From positions 1-58,208 of the forward strand of contig JAJDXS010000012.1 in the NCBI GenBank assembly GCA_022823145.1: 58,208 nucleotides of DNA, in the 5' to 3' direction. Below, in pieces: positions 8,437-17,192 of the stretch (the stretch's first letter is position 1; each line of letters starts with the position of its first letter). The notes beneath the pieces are model-generated. The model did no database searches and was not told where the DNA came from. It worked only from the letters and a program-made list of their open reading frames with translations. Made by a program: the position numbers and the translations under genes. The DNA comes from Gemmatimonadota bacterium. GTDB lineage: Bacteria; Gemmatimonadota; Gemmatimonadetes; Longimicrobiales; Gaopeijiaceae.

Positions 8437-9246
8437 TTGTCGGCGACCAGCGACGCAACCGGTTCGCGGACCGGAGACGGATACCCCGGGATCACGGTGT
8501 CCATCGTGGTTCCCGCCTACAACGAGGCGGCAACGATCGAACAGCTGCTCCGCCGGGTCGCCAGGGTCGGGCTGTCGAAGGAGGTCATCGTCGTGGACGA
8601 CGGCTCCACCGATGGCACTCGCGAGCTGCTGCCCGGGCTCGAGGAAGCGGGACTGATCAACCGCCTGCTCATGCATGAGCGGAACCGGGGAAAGGGTGCC
8701 GCACTGCGCACGGGTTTCGCCCACGCGACCGGCGACGTGGTGGTGGTGCAGGATGCGGACCTCGAGTACGATCCCGACGAGATCCCCCGGCTGCTTGCCC
8801 CGATCGCCGAGGGCAGGGCGGACGCGGTATACGGATCCAGATTCCTGGGCATGGACCCGAAACAGGATGTGATCTTCCCCTGGCACGCGATGGGCAACCG
8901 GTTTCTGACCTTCCTGAGCAACTGCTTTACCGGGTTCAGGATCACGGACATGGAAACCTGCCAGAAGATGATCCGGACCGAGCTTCTCCAGGCGCTGCCG
9001 CTGACCGTCGATCGGTTCGGTATCGAGCCTGAAATCACCGCCCGTCTGTCGCAGGCGCGAGTGCGGCTGGTCGAGCTTCCGATCAGCTATACCAGCCGAT
9101 CCTACGCGGAAGGAAAGAAAATCGGATGGCGGGATGGATTCGCCGCGATCTGGTTCATTGCGCGTTCAAGTCTCCTGGCGCCCAGGGCCAAACCATGGAA
9201 GGGTGCCCCGCCGGGTTGGCTGCAAACCGGCGTCCACCCCCGGTAG
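8437..9246 (+). CDS. Family 2 glycosyltransferase (dolichol-phosphate mannosyltransferase-like)
   Basis: This is a GT-A fold transferase that probably moves a sugar from a nucleotide donor to a polyprenyl phosphate or similar acceptor. In the 269-aa protein the fold starts at [10 protein letters not shown] (21-30), with DDGS (54-57) and the metal-binding DAD (106-108). There is no C-terminal membrane domain. The order of motifs is that of DPM1-like enzymes. The start is a TTG with no clear ribosome binding site, so the N-terminus is uncertain; GTG 8497 is an alternative. The next gene is a TMTC-like protein, a family that uses lipid-linked mannose in animals, so the pair may form one glycosylation route. 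Confidence 0.85.
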   Translation: MSATSDATGSRTGDGYPGITVSIVVPAYNEAATIEQLLRRVARVGLSKEVIVVDDGSTDGTRELLPGLEEAGLINRLLMHERNRGKGAALRTGFAHATGDVVVVQDADLEYDPDEIPRLLAPIAEGRADAVYGSRFLGMDPKQDVIFPWHAMGNRFLTFLSNCFTGFRITDMETCQKMIRTELLQALPLTVDRFGIEPEITARLSQARVRLVELPISYTSRSYAEGKKIGWRDGFAAIWFIARSSLLAPRAKPWKGAPPGWLQTGVHPR

Positions 9247-9272
9247 GGGGGCGTTGCAGGGCTGCTGGTCAC

Positions 9273-9303
9273 CCAAAACGGAGTGCCCGAGGTGCCGTTT
9301 TGG
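9273..9303. repeat. Inverted repeat between the GT2 and TMTC-like genes
   Basis: Perfect 9-bp arms CCAAAACGG (9273-9281) and CCGTTTTGG (9295-9303) surround a 13-nt loop. The 203-nt gap 9247-9449 shows no gene. No T-run follows, so this may be a factor-dependent terminator, an RNA element in the leader of the next gene, or an operator. Confidence 0.5.
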
Positions 9304-9449
9304 CGCCAGCGGTGAAGACAGTCCCATCCAGCTATTCCAGCGCCCCTGAAACCGACTGATCTTCTCGCTGTTCCCTTCAAGCGAGATGGAATTCGGCGGG
9401 TCAAGCGCGCCTTCGGAAGCCGTCTCCCCGGAGATCAGAGACATGGGCA

Positions 9450-11207
9450 ATGGAATCGCTGGCAGGATCCGGAGCAGGATATCGTGCGCCCCTTCTGGCG
9501 GTTGTAGTGGGAGTGCTGGCGTACGCAAACAGCATTGCCAACGGCTTCGCCTACGACGACAACCATATCATCGCTGGAAACGAGGACATCCAGCACCTGG
9601 AGAGGCTCGCCTCCACCGTCTTGGATCCCTACTGGCCGAACAGCTACGGTCGGGAGCTCGGCCTTTGGCGTCCGGTGACCACCCTGGTCTACGGCCTGCA
9701 GTGGGCGCTCTGGGATGGCGATGCCGCCGGCTTCCACGCGGTGAATGTATTGCTCCATGGCTTCGCGGCCGGTCTGGTCGTCGTCCTTTTGGGATACCTC
9801 ATGCTCCGACAGGCCGCTCTCACGGCAGGACTCCTGTTCGCCGTGCATCCGGTGCACACGGAAGCCGTGGCGAACGTCGTGGGAATGGCGGAGATCCTGG
9901 CTGCGAACCTGTACCTCTGGGCATGCATTGTTGCCGCCAGAGTACGGGGACGCATGCGACCGGGGACGCTCCTCGGGGTGCTTTCCCTCTATCTACTGGC
10001 CACATTGGCCAAGGAACACGCCATCACACTGCCGGGGGCCGTACTCCTCCTCGATTGCTCGCGACGCGACGTACGGTTGACCCGCGTCGGAGGTTACCTG
10101 GCGGAGCGCGGTCCTCTCCATGCTGCACTGGCGGCCGTCGCCGGGCTGGTACTCGCGGGCCGGGCGGCTGTGCTGGACGGAGTTGTTTCTCCGCTATCGC
10201 CGCTGGGGGCCGAGGTGCTCGCGAGCGGAGACGTGCCCCGGGTGTGGACCATTCTGGGCTCCTGGCCGGTCGTACTCAGACTGCTCTTCATGCCACTGGA
10301 CCTGTCGGCCGACTACGCACCGGGCGTGATCACGCTGGCCTACCGGTGGACACCGGAGAGCGTTCTCGGGGTGTCCACGGGACTGGTGGCGGTGGCAGTC
10401 GCGTGGACGACCTGGAGAACCGGACCAATGAAGCCGCGACGACTGGTCCCGCGGAGTGCGGGATTCGGCATCCTCTGGTTCATCATCACGTTCCTGCCCG
10501 TTTCGAACCTCCCGTTTCTCACAGGTGTCCTGCTCGCCGAGCGTACGCTCTATCTGCCCTCGGTGGGATTCTGTGCCGCGGCCGGCTGGATGATCGTCGG
10601 ACTGCGGAGGGAGCGCCCCCGGGTGGGGAACGCTCTGATGGCCGCCATCCTGCTGATGTTCTTCTGCAGAACCGTGGGCCGCAACCCGGTCTGGAGCGAC
10701 AACGCCACGGTCTTCTCGACGCTCATCCGCGAGCACCCCGAGTCCGGACGGGCGCAGTGGCTGCTGGGGGACCTCTACTTCGCTCAGCAGAGGGACCGGC
10801 AGGGCCTGGCCGCCTACCGCCGTGCGATCGGACTCCTCGGCGGAAGCTATCCCCTGTTGTCCGAAGTAGGCCGTCGCCTGAACGCGGCAGGGCACGAAAG
10901 GGCTGGGGAACACGTGCTGCGCAGTGCGTGGGAGCAGCATCCGGAGCTTGGATTGGCACCCGCTCTGCTGGCCATCCTGTACGACCGGCAGGAGCGCTGG
11001 CAACTTGCCGAGGAAGCGGCCCGGGCGGCGCTCGACACCGACCCGACCAATGCGCTCCACGCGCACATCCTGGCTCGATCGCTTCAGGCACAGGGTCGTT
11101 CCCCGGAAGCAATCGAGGCGCGACGCACAGTCATACGACTGGGCGAAACCCACCCGCAGCAATCCCGATGGCTGGAAGAACTTGAGAGAAAGGCTTCCGA
11201 ACACTGA
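9450..11207 (+). CDS. TMTC-like polytopic membrane protein with C-terminal TPR repeats (putative O-glycosyltransferase)
   Basis: This is a 585-aa inner-membrane protein with about ten hydrophobic segments in residues 15-420, followed by a soluble TPR region at about 425-580. The N-terminus has the family's early di-acidic motif FAYDDNHII (Asp36-Asp37), a WRPVTTL loop, and HPVHTEAVANVVGMAEIL (from 133), which is the signature block of eukaryotic TMTC proteins. Those are GT-C fold O-mannosyltransferases. Bacterial relatives are mostly uncharacterised. The gene sits 62 nt upstream of the major pilin and 200 nt after a GT2 gene, so pilin is an obvious candidate substrate. That role is inference. 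Confidence 0.8.
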   Translation: MESLAGSGAGYRAPLLAVVVGVLAYANSIANGFAYDDNHIIAGNEDIQHLERLASTVLDPYWPNSYGRELGLWRPVTTLVYGLQWALWDGDAAGFHAVNVLLHGFAAGLVVVLLGYLMLRQAALTAGLLFAVHPVHTEAVANVVGMAEILAANLYLWACIVAARVRGRMRPGTLLGVLSLYLLATLAKEHAITLPGAVLLLDCSRRDVRLTRVGGYLAERGPLHAALAAVAGLVLAGRAAVLDGVVSPLSPLGAEVLASGDVPRVWTILGSWPVVLRLLFMPLDLSADYAPGVITLAYRWTPESVLGVSTGLVAVAVAWTTWRTGPMKPRRLVPRSAGFGILWFIITFLPVSNLPFLTGVLLAERTLYLPSVGFCAAAGWMIVGLRRERPRVGNALMAAILLMFFCRTVGRNPVWSDNATVFSTLIREHPESGRAQWLLGDLYFAQQRDRQGLAAYRRAIGLLGGSYPLLSEVGRRLNAAGHERAGEHVLRSAWEQHPELGLAPALLAILYDRQERWQLAEEAARAALDTDPTNALHAHILARSLQAQGRSPEAIEARRTVIRLGETHPQQSRWLEELERKASEH

Positions 11208-11269
11208 AAGCGCTGGCCAGACAAGGAATCGAAGAACGTCAAGAACCAACTTCACAAAGGATGTCTCAA

Positions 11270-11665
11270 GTGACTGGACAAAAGGGATTTACACTCATTG
11301 AACTACTGATCGTTCTCGTGATCATCGGCATTCTCGCCGCGATCGCGATCCCCCAGTTCACCCAGACCCGCGAAATGGCCTACTTCGCGGCGATGAAATC
11401 CGATGTCAGGAACCTCGCCGCCCAACAGGAACTCTACTACGCCACGAACTACCAGTACACGAGCTCGCTTGCCAACCTGGACTTTGTCGCTTCCGAGGCA
11501 GTCAACGTGACCGCTGCCGCTTCCTCTTCAGGCTGGTCCGCCACGGTCACACACACCGCCCTGGGCGCGACGGAGGGGTGCGCGATCTACTACGGCAACG
11601 CGACCGCCCCGACCATCGGGTCGGCGACGCCTGCCGAGGAAGGGCAGGTAGTGTGTACCAACTGA
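11270..11665 (+). CDS. pilA: Type IVa major pilin precursor
   Basis: This is the structural subunit of the pilus. The prepilin cleavage site is KG followed by FTLIELLIVLVIIGILAA, with the key Glu at mature position 5. I choose GTG 11270 over ATG 11261: the AAAGGA at 11256-11261 abuts that ATG but lies 8 nt before the GTG. The result is a six-residue leader, MTGQKG, of classic type IVa length. The mature chain is about 125 aa. Two C-terminal cysteines (EGCAIYY and QVVCTN) can close the usual D-region disulfide loop. It heads a run of minor pilin and assembly genes. Confidence 0.93.
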   Translation: MTGQKGFTLIELLIVLVIIGILAAIAIPQFTQTREMAYFAAMKSDVRNLAAQQELYYATNYQYTSSLANLDFVASEAVNVTAAASSSGWSATVTHTALGATEGCAIYYGNATAPTIGSATPAEEGQVVCTN

Positions 11666-12135
11666 TCCCTCTCCGGGCACGAGGCTTGGCACCCCGGCGC
11701 TACGGTACGAGCGCGGGACACTCGCTCATCGAGGTCATGGTTGCTCTCGCGGTCATTGCGGTGCTGGCGCCACCGGTGTTGGGCGCGGCCACGAATCTGC
11801 GCACCTCCTTCGTACTGCGCAGGTCCCAGGAAAACGCCGTCCGGCTCCTTGCCGAGGCACGCTGGACGGCCGTCAGGGACGGCAGCGCAGTCGTCGAGCT
11901 TGTATCCGCTCCTCCCCACGGGCGGGTCGTCTCCGCCACCGGAGACACGGTGATGGTCGCCGATCTGGGCCAGGGAGGCGTAGCGTTGCGACTGTCCCGA
12001 GACAGGCCGACGAGTCGGGTCCGCTACGGTCCGATGGGACTGGGTTGGGTATCGAGCCAGACGTTGCGGTTTACAAGGAAGGACCAGGAACGGGCGCTGG
12101 TCATCTCATCTCTCGGACGGGTCGCACGGCGATGA
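11653..12135 (+). CDS. Minor pilin, GspH/FimT-like
   Basis: This is a predicted prepilin-like protein of 160 aa that may help prime pilus assembly. The GTG at 11653 overlaps the pilA 3' end by 13 nt. The leader is long (22 residues) and cleavage is expected after AG, giving HSLIEVMVALAVIAVL with Glu5 present. The C-terminal part (LLAEARWTAVRDGSAVVEL through RALVISSLGR) has the beta-rich layout of GspH/FimT. The stop overlaps the next start (ATGA). Confidence 0.8.
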   Translation: MYQLIPLRARGLAPRRYGTSAGHSLIEVMVALAVIAVLAPPVLGAATNLRTSFVLRRSQENAVRLLAEARWTAVRDGSAVVELVSAPPHGRVVSATGDTVMVADLGQGGVALRLSRDRPTSRVRYGPMGLGWVSSQTLRFTRKDQERALVISSLGRVARR

Positions 12136-12470
12136 ATCGATTCGGCGGATCGCTCATCGAACTCATTGCGGCGGTCATCGTCGTGGGTGTCGGTGTCACC
12201 GCGGTCGCGTCTCTGACTGCAACCGCTGCGCAGGCAACGGCGCGCGCCCGAGCCCTGGACGAGACCCATGCCCTGCTGCGGAACTTCGTGGACTCGCTCC
12301 GGCTGGCAGCGACACCAGGAGAGGGCCGGACCGCGCTCCACGCGGGTACGGTGACCTGGGGTGTCCCCAGCGTGCCCGGGGAAGATGCCTGGGTGCAGTT
12401 CGACCATGTCGCGCTGCAGGACTCCATTCGGGTTCGCTTCACGGTCGTTTCCGACCTGCATGTCCCGTGA
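12132..12470 (+). CDS. Minor pilin, PilV/GspI-like
   Basis: This is a short 112-aa prepilin. The leader MNRFG precedes a mature start GSLIELIAAVIVVGVGV, which places Glu at position 5. A single hydrophobic N-terminal helix is followed by a small beta-rich domain. By order in the cluster, after FimT and before a PilW-like gene, it corresponds to PilV/GspI. The ATGA overlap with the upstream gene means they are coupled. Confidence 0.75.
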   Translation: MNRFGGSLIELIAAVIVVGVGVTAVASLTATAAQATARARALDETHALLRNFVDSLRLAATPGEGRTALHAGTVTWGVPSVPGEDAWVQFDHVALQDSIRVRFTVVSDLHVP

Positions 12471-12480
12471 GGTCCGTGGA

Positions 12481-13194
12481 ATGAAGCGATCCGAGCCGGG
12501 AAGCCGTGGCTTCGCAATTGCCGAAGCGGTCGTCGGGTGCACTCTCCTTCTTCTGCTCGTCCAGGTCGCCTGGGGGATCACCGCGGTTCAGGCCACGTTG
12601 GCCGACAGGATTATCGGCGAGAGCCTGGTGCTGGACGAAGCAAGGCTGGTGCACCATCTGCTCGTGGCGGAGGTCGGTCAGGGGCTGGGCACGATCGACT
12701 GGAGCGTGTCCGGGGACGCCCTTCAGTTGAGGGCGTTCAGGGGAGTCGGCCTCAAGTGCCGCACACAGCCGAACGCAGGCTGGGGAGTGGCCGTGTCAGG
12801 ATACCGTGCGCCGGACCCCGACAAGGACTCGGTGCTGGTCTTCTCCGAGACCTCCGGCTGGCAGCTCTCCCGTCTGCAGCGTCGCACCCGCGGCAGCGGC
12901 CTGGACTGCCAGCAGATTCCCGGCTTCGCCATAGAGGAGTGGACGCTCGATCCCCCACACCCCGACGCCGTGGCGGCCCTGTACTTCGAGCGAGGCGCGT
13001 ACCGCTTTTCGGCTGGCGCGTTTCGCTACCGGGTCGGGAACGGAGGGTGGCAGCCGCTGACGTCCACGGGAATCGCATCGGACTCGGCCAGTCTCGTCGC
13101 GGATGGCGCCAACGATCTTTCGGCCCGGGTGGTCTGGGACGATGTGGCACTTCCTTCGCGGGCCCTTTCGTGGACGGTCCGGGGAGCACGCTGA
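12481..13194 (+). CDS. Minor pilin, PilW/GspJ-like
   Basis: This is a 237-aa prepilin. I start at ATG 12481, which has GAGG about 9 nt upstream and lies 10 nt after the previous stop. Cleavage is expected after SRG to give FAIAEAVVGCTLLLLLVQVAWG, with Glu5 present. The C-terminal domain of about 200 residues is the size typical of PilW/GspJ. The stop overlaps the next start in TGATG. Confidence 0.78.
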   Translation: MKRSEPGSRGFAIAEAVVGCTLLLLLVQVAWGITAVQATLADRIIGESLVLDEARLVHHLLVAEVGQGLGTIDWSVSGDALQLRAFRGVGLKCRTQPNAGWGVAVSGYRAPDPDKDSVLVFSETSGWQLSRLQRRTRGSGLDCQQIPGFAIEEWTLDPPHPDAVAALYFERGAYRFSAGAFRYRVGNGGWQPLTSTGIASDSASLVADGANDLSARVVWDDVALPSRALSWTVRGAR

Positions 13195-14234
13195 TGACCG
13201 CTCGTCACTCGGGGCAGGGAGGATTCGCGCTGGTGCTTGTGCTTCTCGCGCTCACGCTCCTCACTGCCATCGCATCCATGGCTCTGGCGGCATCCGTGGG
13301 ACAGCTTCGCACGGCGAGCATGGCGGGCCGGGTACTGTCCGAACGTACGGCAGCCCGTGCTGCCGTCGACGCGGTGCTGAACATCACCCGGGGGCTTCCG
13401 GCCTCGCAGGTTGGCGACTTCGCGGTGGAACTGGTCCGGAGACCATTCGGGCGGCGCGGCTGGCAGCGTGTCCTCGACCTCCGTCTGACCACGGAGATGC
13501 ACGCCTTTCTGGGTGAGGCGGCGCTGGATAGCGGCGTTCCGGTGAGCCACGCACGTCTGGTTTGGTGGATGGATCCGGAAGCCCGGATTGCTGCCTACGC
13601 CGGAGCGGTGGAATCCGGTACGATCGCAATCGGGAGCGGCGCCAGCGTGCTGACCGATTCGGCCATGACCGGACGTACCGGCATTCCTTCCTGCCATCAC
13701 CTCCCGCGACTGTCCAATCTCCTTGCGGGGAGGCCGCTACAGGTTGTTTCCGGGCTCCCGTCTCCTCCGGAGTGGGGTGCCGGGGGCGATGGCTCCGACT
13801 TTGCGCGGGTCAGGCTCGGCTGGTTCGGGAGACGCTTGCTCTCGCGGCTGGCCGATCACTCGGCTGCCGCGGGAGGCCCGCTCCCCGCGGCCGGCTGCCC
13901 GGGGTGCTGGTCGGGGCTGGTGTACAGCTACGGGGACAACGCAGTGATGCGACAGGGAGCGGGTGTGCTGGTCGTGGATGGTGACCTGACCCTTGCACCC
14001 GGCTCGTCCTGGACCGGGCTCCTTCTGGTGGCCGGTGACGTCACCGTCCGTGACACCGCAAGGATCCAGGGGCTCGTGCGCGCGGGTGGGTCGGTCACGC
14101 TGGAGCCGGGTTCCGTGGTGGACGGATCGGCATGCTCGGCATTCCGGGCGCTCCAGGCCGCCAGTTCACTGGCCCGACCGATCCCCTTGCCAGGGCGGTC
14201 ACGACTGGCTCCCGTGGCACCAGCGTCGAGGTAG
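13194..14234 (+). CDS. Minor pilin, GspK/PilX-like, with a repeat-like C-terminal domain
   Basis: This is a 346-aa prepilin-like protein. The leader MTARHSGQGG precedes FALVLVLLALTLLTAIASMALA. Mature position 5 is Leu rather than Glu, a feature of GspK-type tip pseudopilins. The C-terminal 80 residues (VLVVDGDLTLAPGS, LLVAGDVTV, LVRAGGSVTLEPGS) show a short-period beta pattern like bactofilin or other solenoid domains, which is unusual in a pilin. It likely sits at the pilus tip. ATG 13194 is in a TGATG overlap with the PilW-like gene. Confidence 0.75.
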   Translation: MTARHSGQGGFALVLVLLALTLLTAIASMALAASVGQLRTASMAGRVLSERTAARAAVDAVLNITRGLPASQVGDFAVELVRRPFGRRGWQRVLDLRLTTEMHAFLGEAALDSGVPVSHARLVWWMDPEARIAAYAGAVESGTIAIGSGASVLTDSAMTGRTGIPSCHHLPRLSNLLAGRPLQVVSGLPSPPEWGAGGDGSDFARVRLGWFGRRLLSRLADHSAAAGGPLPAAGCPGCWSGLVYSYGDNAVMRQGAGVLVVDGDLTLAPGSSWTGLLLVAGDVTVRDTARIQGLVRAGGSVTLEPGSVVDGSACSAFRALQAASSLARPIPLPGRSRLAPVAPASR

Positions 14235-14238
14235 CAGG

Positions 14239-15276
14239 ATGGGCATCTTCGGCAGGAAGAAGACGACCGTGGGACTCGACATCGGCAGTGCCTTCGTGAA
14301 GCTGGCGGAGATCGACCACCTGGGCGACCGCCCCGAACTCCGGCGGATCATGTCGCGACCGATCCCGCCAGGGGCTGTCGTCGACGGAGAGGTCACCAAT
14401 CGGGAACTTCTGTCCGACGCCGTGCGCGCGCTTCTCGAAGCCGCTGCTCTCCAGTCGCGTGATGTGATCACCGCTCTGGGCGGCCACGATGTGTTCGTCA
14501 AGAAGGTCGAGCTGACGCGCGCGCCCCATGTACCTGTACGCGACCTGATCGCGCGGGAGGCGCAACGAAAGGTCCCATTTGACCTGCAGAGCGTCCATCT
14601 CGATTTCCAGACTCTCGGTCCAACCCCCCCGGATGGGAGCATCGAGGCACTGCTCGTTGCAGCCAAGAAGGAGCGCGTGCAGACACGCATCTCACTGCTG
14701 GAAGATGCCGGCGCCGCAGCCGCCCTGCTGGATGTGGAGGCGCTCGCGCTTTGCAATGCTCTGTGTCACAACTACCGCTGTGCGTCCGAAGGAGTCGTGG
14801 CCCTCGTGAATCTCGGTTACGAGGTCACGAACATCGTAATCCTCGAAGAAGGAATCCCGGCACTGATTCGAGATCTGCCCCTGGGCTTGAGACGCTTTGG
14901 CGAACTGCTGCAACGGGTGCACGGGCTGCCAGTCGAATTGGTGGAGGAGGTGATCCAGGGCCGGGGAGATCTCCAGGGACTCGATCGCGCCGTGGAGACG
15001 GGCGCGGACGTAATTGCGGTCGGGATCGAGCGGGCGTGCGCCTTTCTCGGATCGCGGCGGCCAGGCGGCGGACTGGGGAGGGTGTTCCTGAGCGGAGGCG
15101 GTGCCTGCCTGGCGGGGGTGACAGAAGCGCTTGGACATCGGATGAAGGTGGACACACGTGTCGCCAACCCCTGCGAACGTGTCGCCGTTGCCCCGGGTTT
15201 GCGGGGTCGCAGCGCACTCTCGGGCGCAGCGCCGCTGTTCTTCCAGGCGATCGGGCTCGCGCTCCGCAACTCATAA
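14239..15276 (+). CDS. pilM: Type IV pilus alignment protein PilM
   Basis: PilM is a cytoplasmic actin-like ATP-binding protein that docks on the PilN N-terminus. The 345-aa protein starts at ATG 14239, with GAGG upstream. It shows the SHS2/actin-fold pattern: phosphate-1 GLDIGSAFVKLAEI (12-25), a second strand ALVNLGYEVTNIVI, and FLSGGGACLAGV near the end. Length and order (pilMNOPQ) are standard. It begins 5 nt after the GspK-like gene and so belongs to the same operon. Confidence 0.93.
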   Translation: MGIFGRKKTTVGLDIGSAFVKLAEIDHLGDRPELRRIMSRPIPPGAVVDGEVTNRELLSDAVRALLEAAALQSRDVITALGGHDVFVKKVELTRAPHVPVRDLIAREAQRKVPFDLQSVHLDFQTLGPTPPDGSIEALLVAAKKERVQTRISLLEDAGAAAALLDVEALALCNALCHNYRCASEGVVALVNLGYEVTNIVILEEGIPALIRDLPLGLRRFGELLQRVHGLPVELVEEVIQGRGDLQGLDRAVETGADVIAVGIERACAFLGSRRPGGGLGRVFLSGGGACLAGVTEALGHRMKVDTRVANPCERVAVAPGLRGRSALSGAAPLFFQAIGLALRNS

Positions 15277-15307
15277 ACGCCGGCATCGCTCAGGAAAGGC
15301 ATCCAGC

Positions 15308-15994
15308 ATGTTCGAAGTCGATCTCCTACCAGGCACCCGGGGCACCGGCACGAGGACCGGGAAAGGGAAACCCGGAAGACGTCCGTCACGTGTGCCGGCA
15401 CGGACGCTCCGGGGAGTCCTCCTAGACGGCTGGGTCCTGGGCTCGTGTCTCATGGTGCTGGCCTCCTCGGGTGTCTGCATTCGTCTGGCTCTGGGGATGT
15501 CACAACGGATTGCACGGCTCGACACGACTCTTCGGGAGGCGCTTCAGGATTCCGTGCGCTTGGCGGAGCGGTTGCGAACGCGCTATCAACTGGAGGACAG
15601 GCGGGACTCCCTGGCCGCCCAGGTGGCACTGATCGAGGAGATTGACGCACGGCGATACGATTGGCCCCACCTCCTGGAGGAGATTGCCGTCGCCACGCCG
15701 GAGCGAGTGTGGATCACCCGAGTCAGCGACGTGACTTCCGGCCGACCACGGACCCGATTCCGGGTGGAGGGGAAAGCGCTCGACAGCTTCGGCCTGACTC
15801 GTTTCTGGAATGCGCTGGAGGCTTCCTTCTTCGTGAAGGACGTGGAGCTGGTCGGTACGGAACACAATCCCGTCCGGGACACGGGGCCGGATGTCAACGC
15901 CCCTGCCGCATACCACTTCGTTATCGAAGCGGGCTGGGAGGAGCCTCCACACGACATTCTGGACTTCGTTTCACTCGAGGAGATCGGGACATGA
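15308..15994 (+). CDS. pilN: Type IV pilus alignment protein PilN
   Basis: This is a bitopic inner-membrane protein of 228 aa. The short cytoplasmic head FEVDLLPGTR corresponds to the INLLP motif that binds PilM. After a basic stretch there is one membrane helix (about 38-60), a coiled coil (about 65-105) and a periplasmic ferredoxin-like domain. The basic stretch is longer than usual. ATG 15308 has AGGAAAGG upstream. The stop overlaps pilO (ATGA). Confidence 0.88.
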   Translation: MFEVDLLPGTRGTGTRTGKGKPGRRPSRVPARTLRGVLLDGWVLGSCLMVLASSGVCIRLALGMSQRIARLDTTLREALQDSVRLAERLRTRYQLEDRRDSLAAQVALIEEIDARRYDWPHLLEEIAVATPERVWITRVSDVTSGRPRTRFRVEGKALDSFGLTRFWNALEASFFVKDVELVGTEHNPVRDTGPDVNAPAAYHFVIEAGWEEPPHDILDFVSLEEIGT

Positions 15995-16620
15995 GGACTC
16001 TGCTCCCGAACGACCCCCTGGCCAGGAGCGCCTGCCTCCTCGCACTCCTGGCGCTCCTCGGTGCGTACTTCTTCTACACCTACCTGCACCGGCCCCGGTT
16101 GCAGAGAGTCGAGGTTCTGACACTGCGGATCGAACAGCTGGCCAAGCTGAGGCAACAGCACCTTGCGGGGCATCCACCCCGGTTGAAAGACCTGGAAGGT
16201 CGTCTGGTGGCGTACTCGGCCTACCTGTCCCGGCTGGAATCTCTCATCCCCACCAGCCAGGATGTTGTGGCTCTCCTCGCGGCGATATCGGCAGAGGAAC
16301 GTCGGACCGGGGTTGAAGTCACGATGTTGAGACCGGAGCCGCGCGTGTCGGGGGATGTCTACGACCGCTGGTCCTATCAGTTGGTGGTGAGGGGTCCGTA
16401 TCACGCAATCGCGTCCTTCATGACGGCAGTCGCCTCACTGCAACGGATCATGATTCCCTCCGATGTCACCATCACTCCGGAACCCGCCTCGCCGGCCGAT
16501 GCCGTCGGCTCGAGCGCTTCCCTCCTGGCAAGCTTCCGGATTCACACCCATGTCGTTCCCGGGGCGCTGGTCCAGGACGCTTCGACCCCACTCGCTGAAG
16601 AGGATTCGCATCTGCCATGA
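15991..16620 (+). CDS. pilO: Type IV pilus alignment protein PilO
   Basis: This is the partner of PilN in the periplasmic alignment complex. The 209-aa protein has one membrane segment at about 12-32, a coiled coil at about 40-90 and a periplasmic alpha/beta domain. It is identified mostly by topology and by its place between pilN and pilP, since PilO sequences diverge quickly. It overlaps both neighbours by 4 nt. Confidence 0.85.
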   Translation: MRTLLPNDPLARSACLLALLALLGAYFFYTYLHRPRLQRVEVLTLRIEQLAKLRQQHLAGHPPRLKDLEGRLVAYSAYLSRLESLIPTSQDVVALLAAISAEERRTGVEVTMLRPEPRVSGDVYDRWSYQLVVRGPYHAIASFMTAVASLQRIMIPSDVTITPEPASPADAVGSSASLLASFRIHTHVVPGALVQDASTPLAEEDSHLP

Positions 16621-17192
16621 CGGCCAACAGATCATTCGCTTCCATATCCGGGACGATCCCATTCCGTCTTCCCGCTCTCGGGCTCTGGCCGGTGGCCGCC
16701 TGGGTCACGGCACTCCTGGAGACTGGATCCGTCAGACCCCAACAGGCGCTGCCCAGCGCACACGCTGCGGCTCACTTCGGCCAGGACACCGTGGCGGCGG
16801 GCATGTCCGAACCGTCCGGTTGGTTGATACACGAACGAGAATCTTTCGTCTACACGGCACGGCAAAAGGATCCGTTCGTTCCACCAACGCGTACGACGAC
16901 GACGGGCACATTCACGGATGCCATCCGGCTTCTCGGCATCATCCGCCACGATCGGGCCGACCTTGGTGTGGTCCTGCTGGACACCATGCGGACAGCTGTC
17001 GATGAAACCGATTCCCGGGTCCCGGACGGGAGCCCACCGCAAGCGGTCCGACTGCGCCTGGGACAGACTCTGGGTGACATGCGTCTGACCCGGATCCACT
17101 CGGACCACATCGTGCTGGAGGCGGACGTGCCCACCGGGGTCGTTCGCCGGGTGCTTCGAATTCCTCGGACCAACGAGAGGATCCCGTCGTGA
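16617..17192 (+). CDS. pilP: Type IV pilus PilP-like protein
   Basis: This is a 191-aa protein with one N-terminal hydrophobic segment (about 17-35) and no lipobox cysteine, so it may be anchored by an uncleaved helix rather than a lipid. The hallmark DPF motif is present as KDPFVPP near residue 86, followed by a small beta domain. PilP connects PilNO to the PilQ secretin. Gene order and 4-nt overlaps on both sides support the call. Confidence 0.82.
   Translation: MTANRSFASISGTIPFRLPALGLWPVAAWVTALLETGSVRPQQALPSAHAAAHFGQDTVAAGMSEPSGWLIHERESFVYTARQKDPFVPPTRTTTTGTFTDAIRLLGIIRHDRADLGVVLLDTMRTAVDETDSRVPDGSPPQAVRLRLGQTLGDMRLTRIHSDHIVLEADVPTGVVRRVLRIPRTNERIPS

Noticed and set aside
9386..11185. 599-codon frame overlapping the TMTC-like gene on the same strand.
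   Set aside because: It is rich in Arg, Gly, Pro and Ala without membrane segments. The neighbouring frame has the membrane pattern and the TMTC motifs.
11208..11269. Possible sigma-54 promoter before pilA (TGGCCAGACAAGG).
   Set aside because: It lacks the GC of the -12 element and the spacing is wrong. Pilin control by sigma-54 cannot be claimed from this region.
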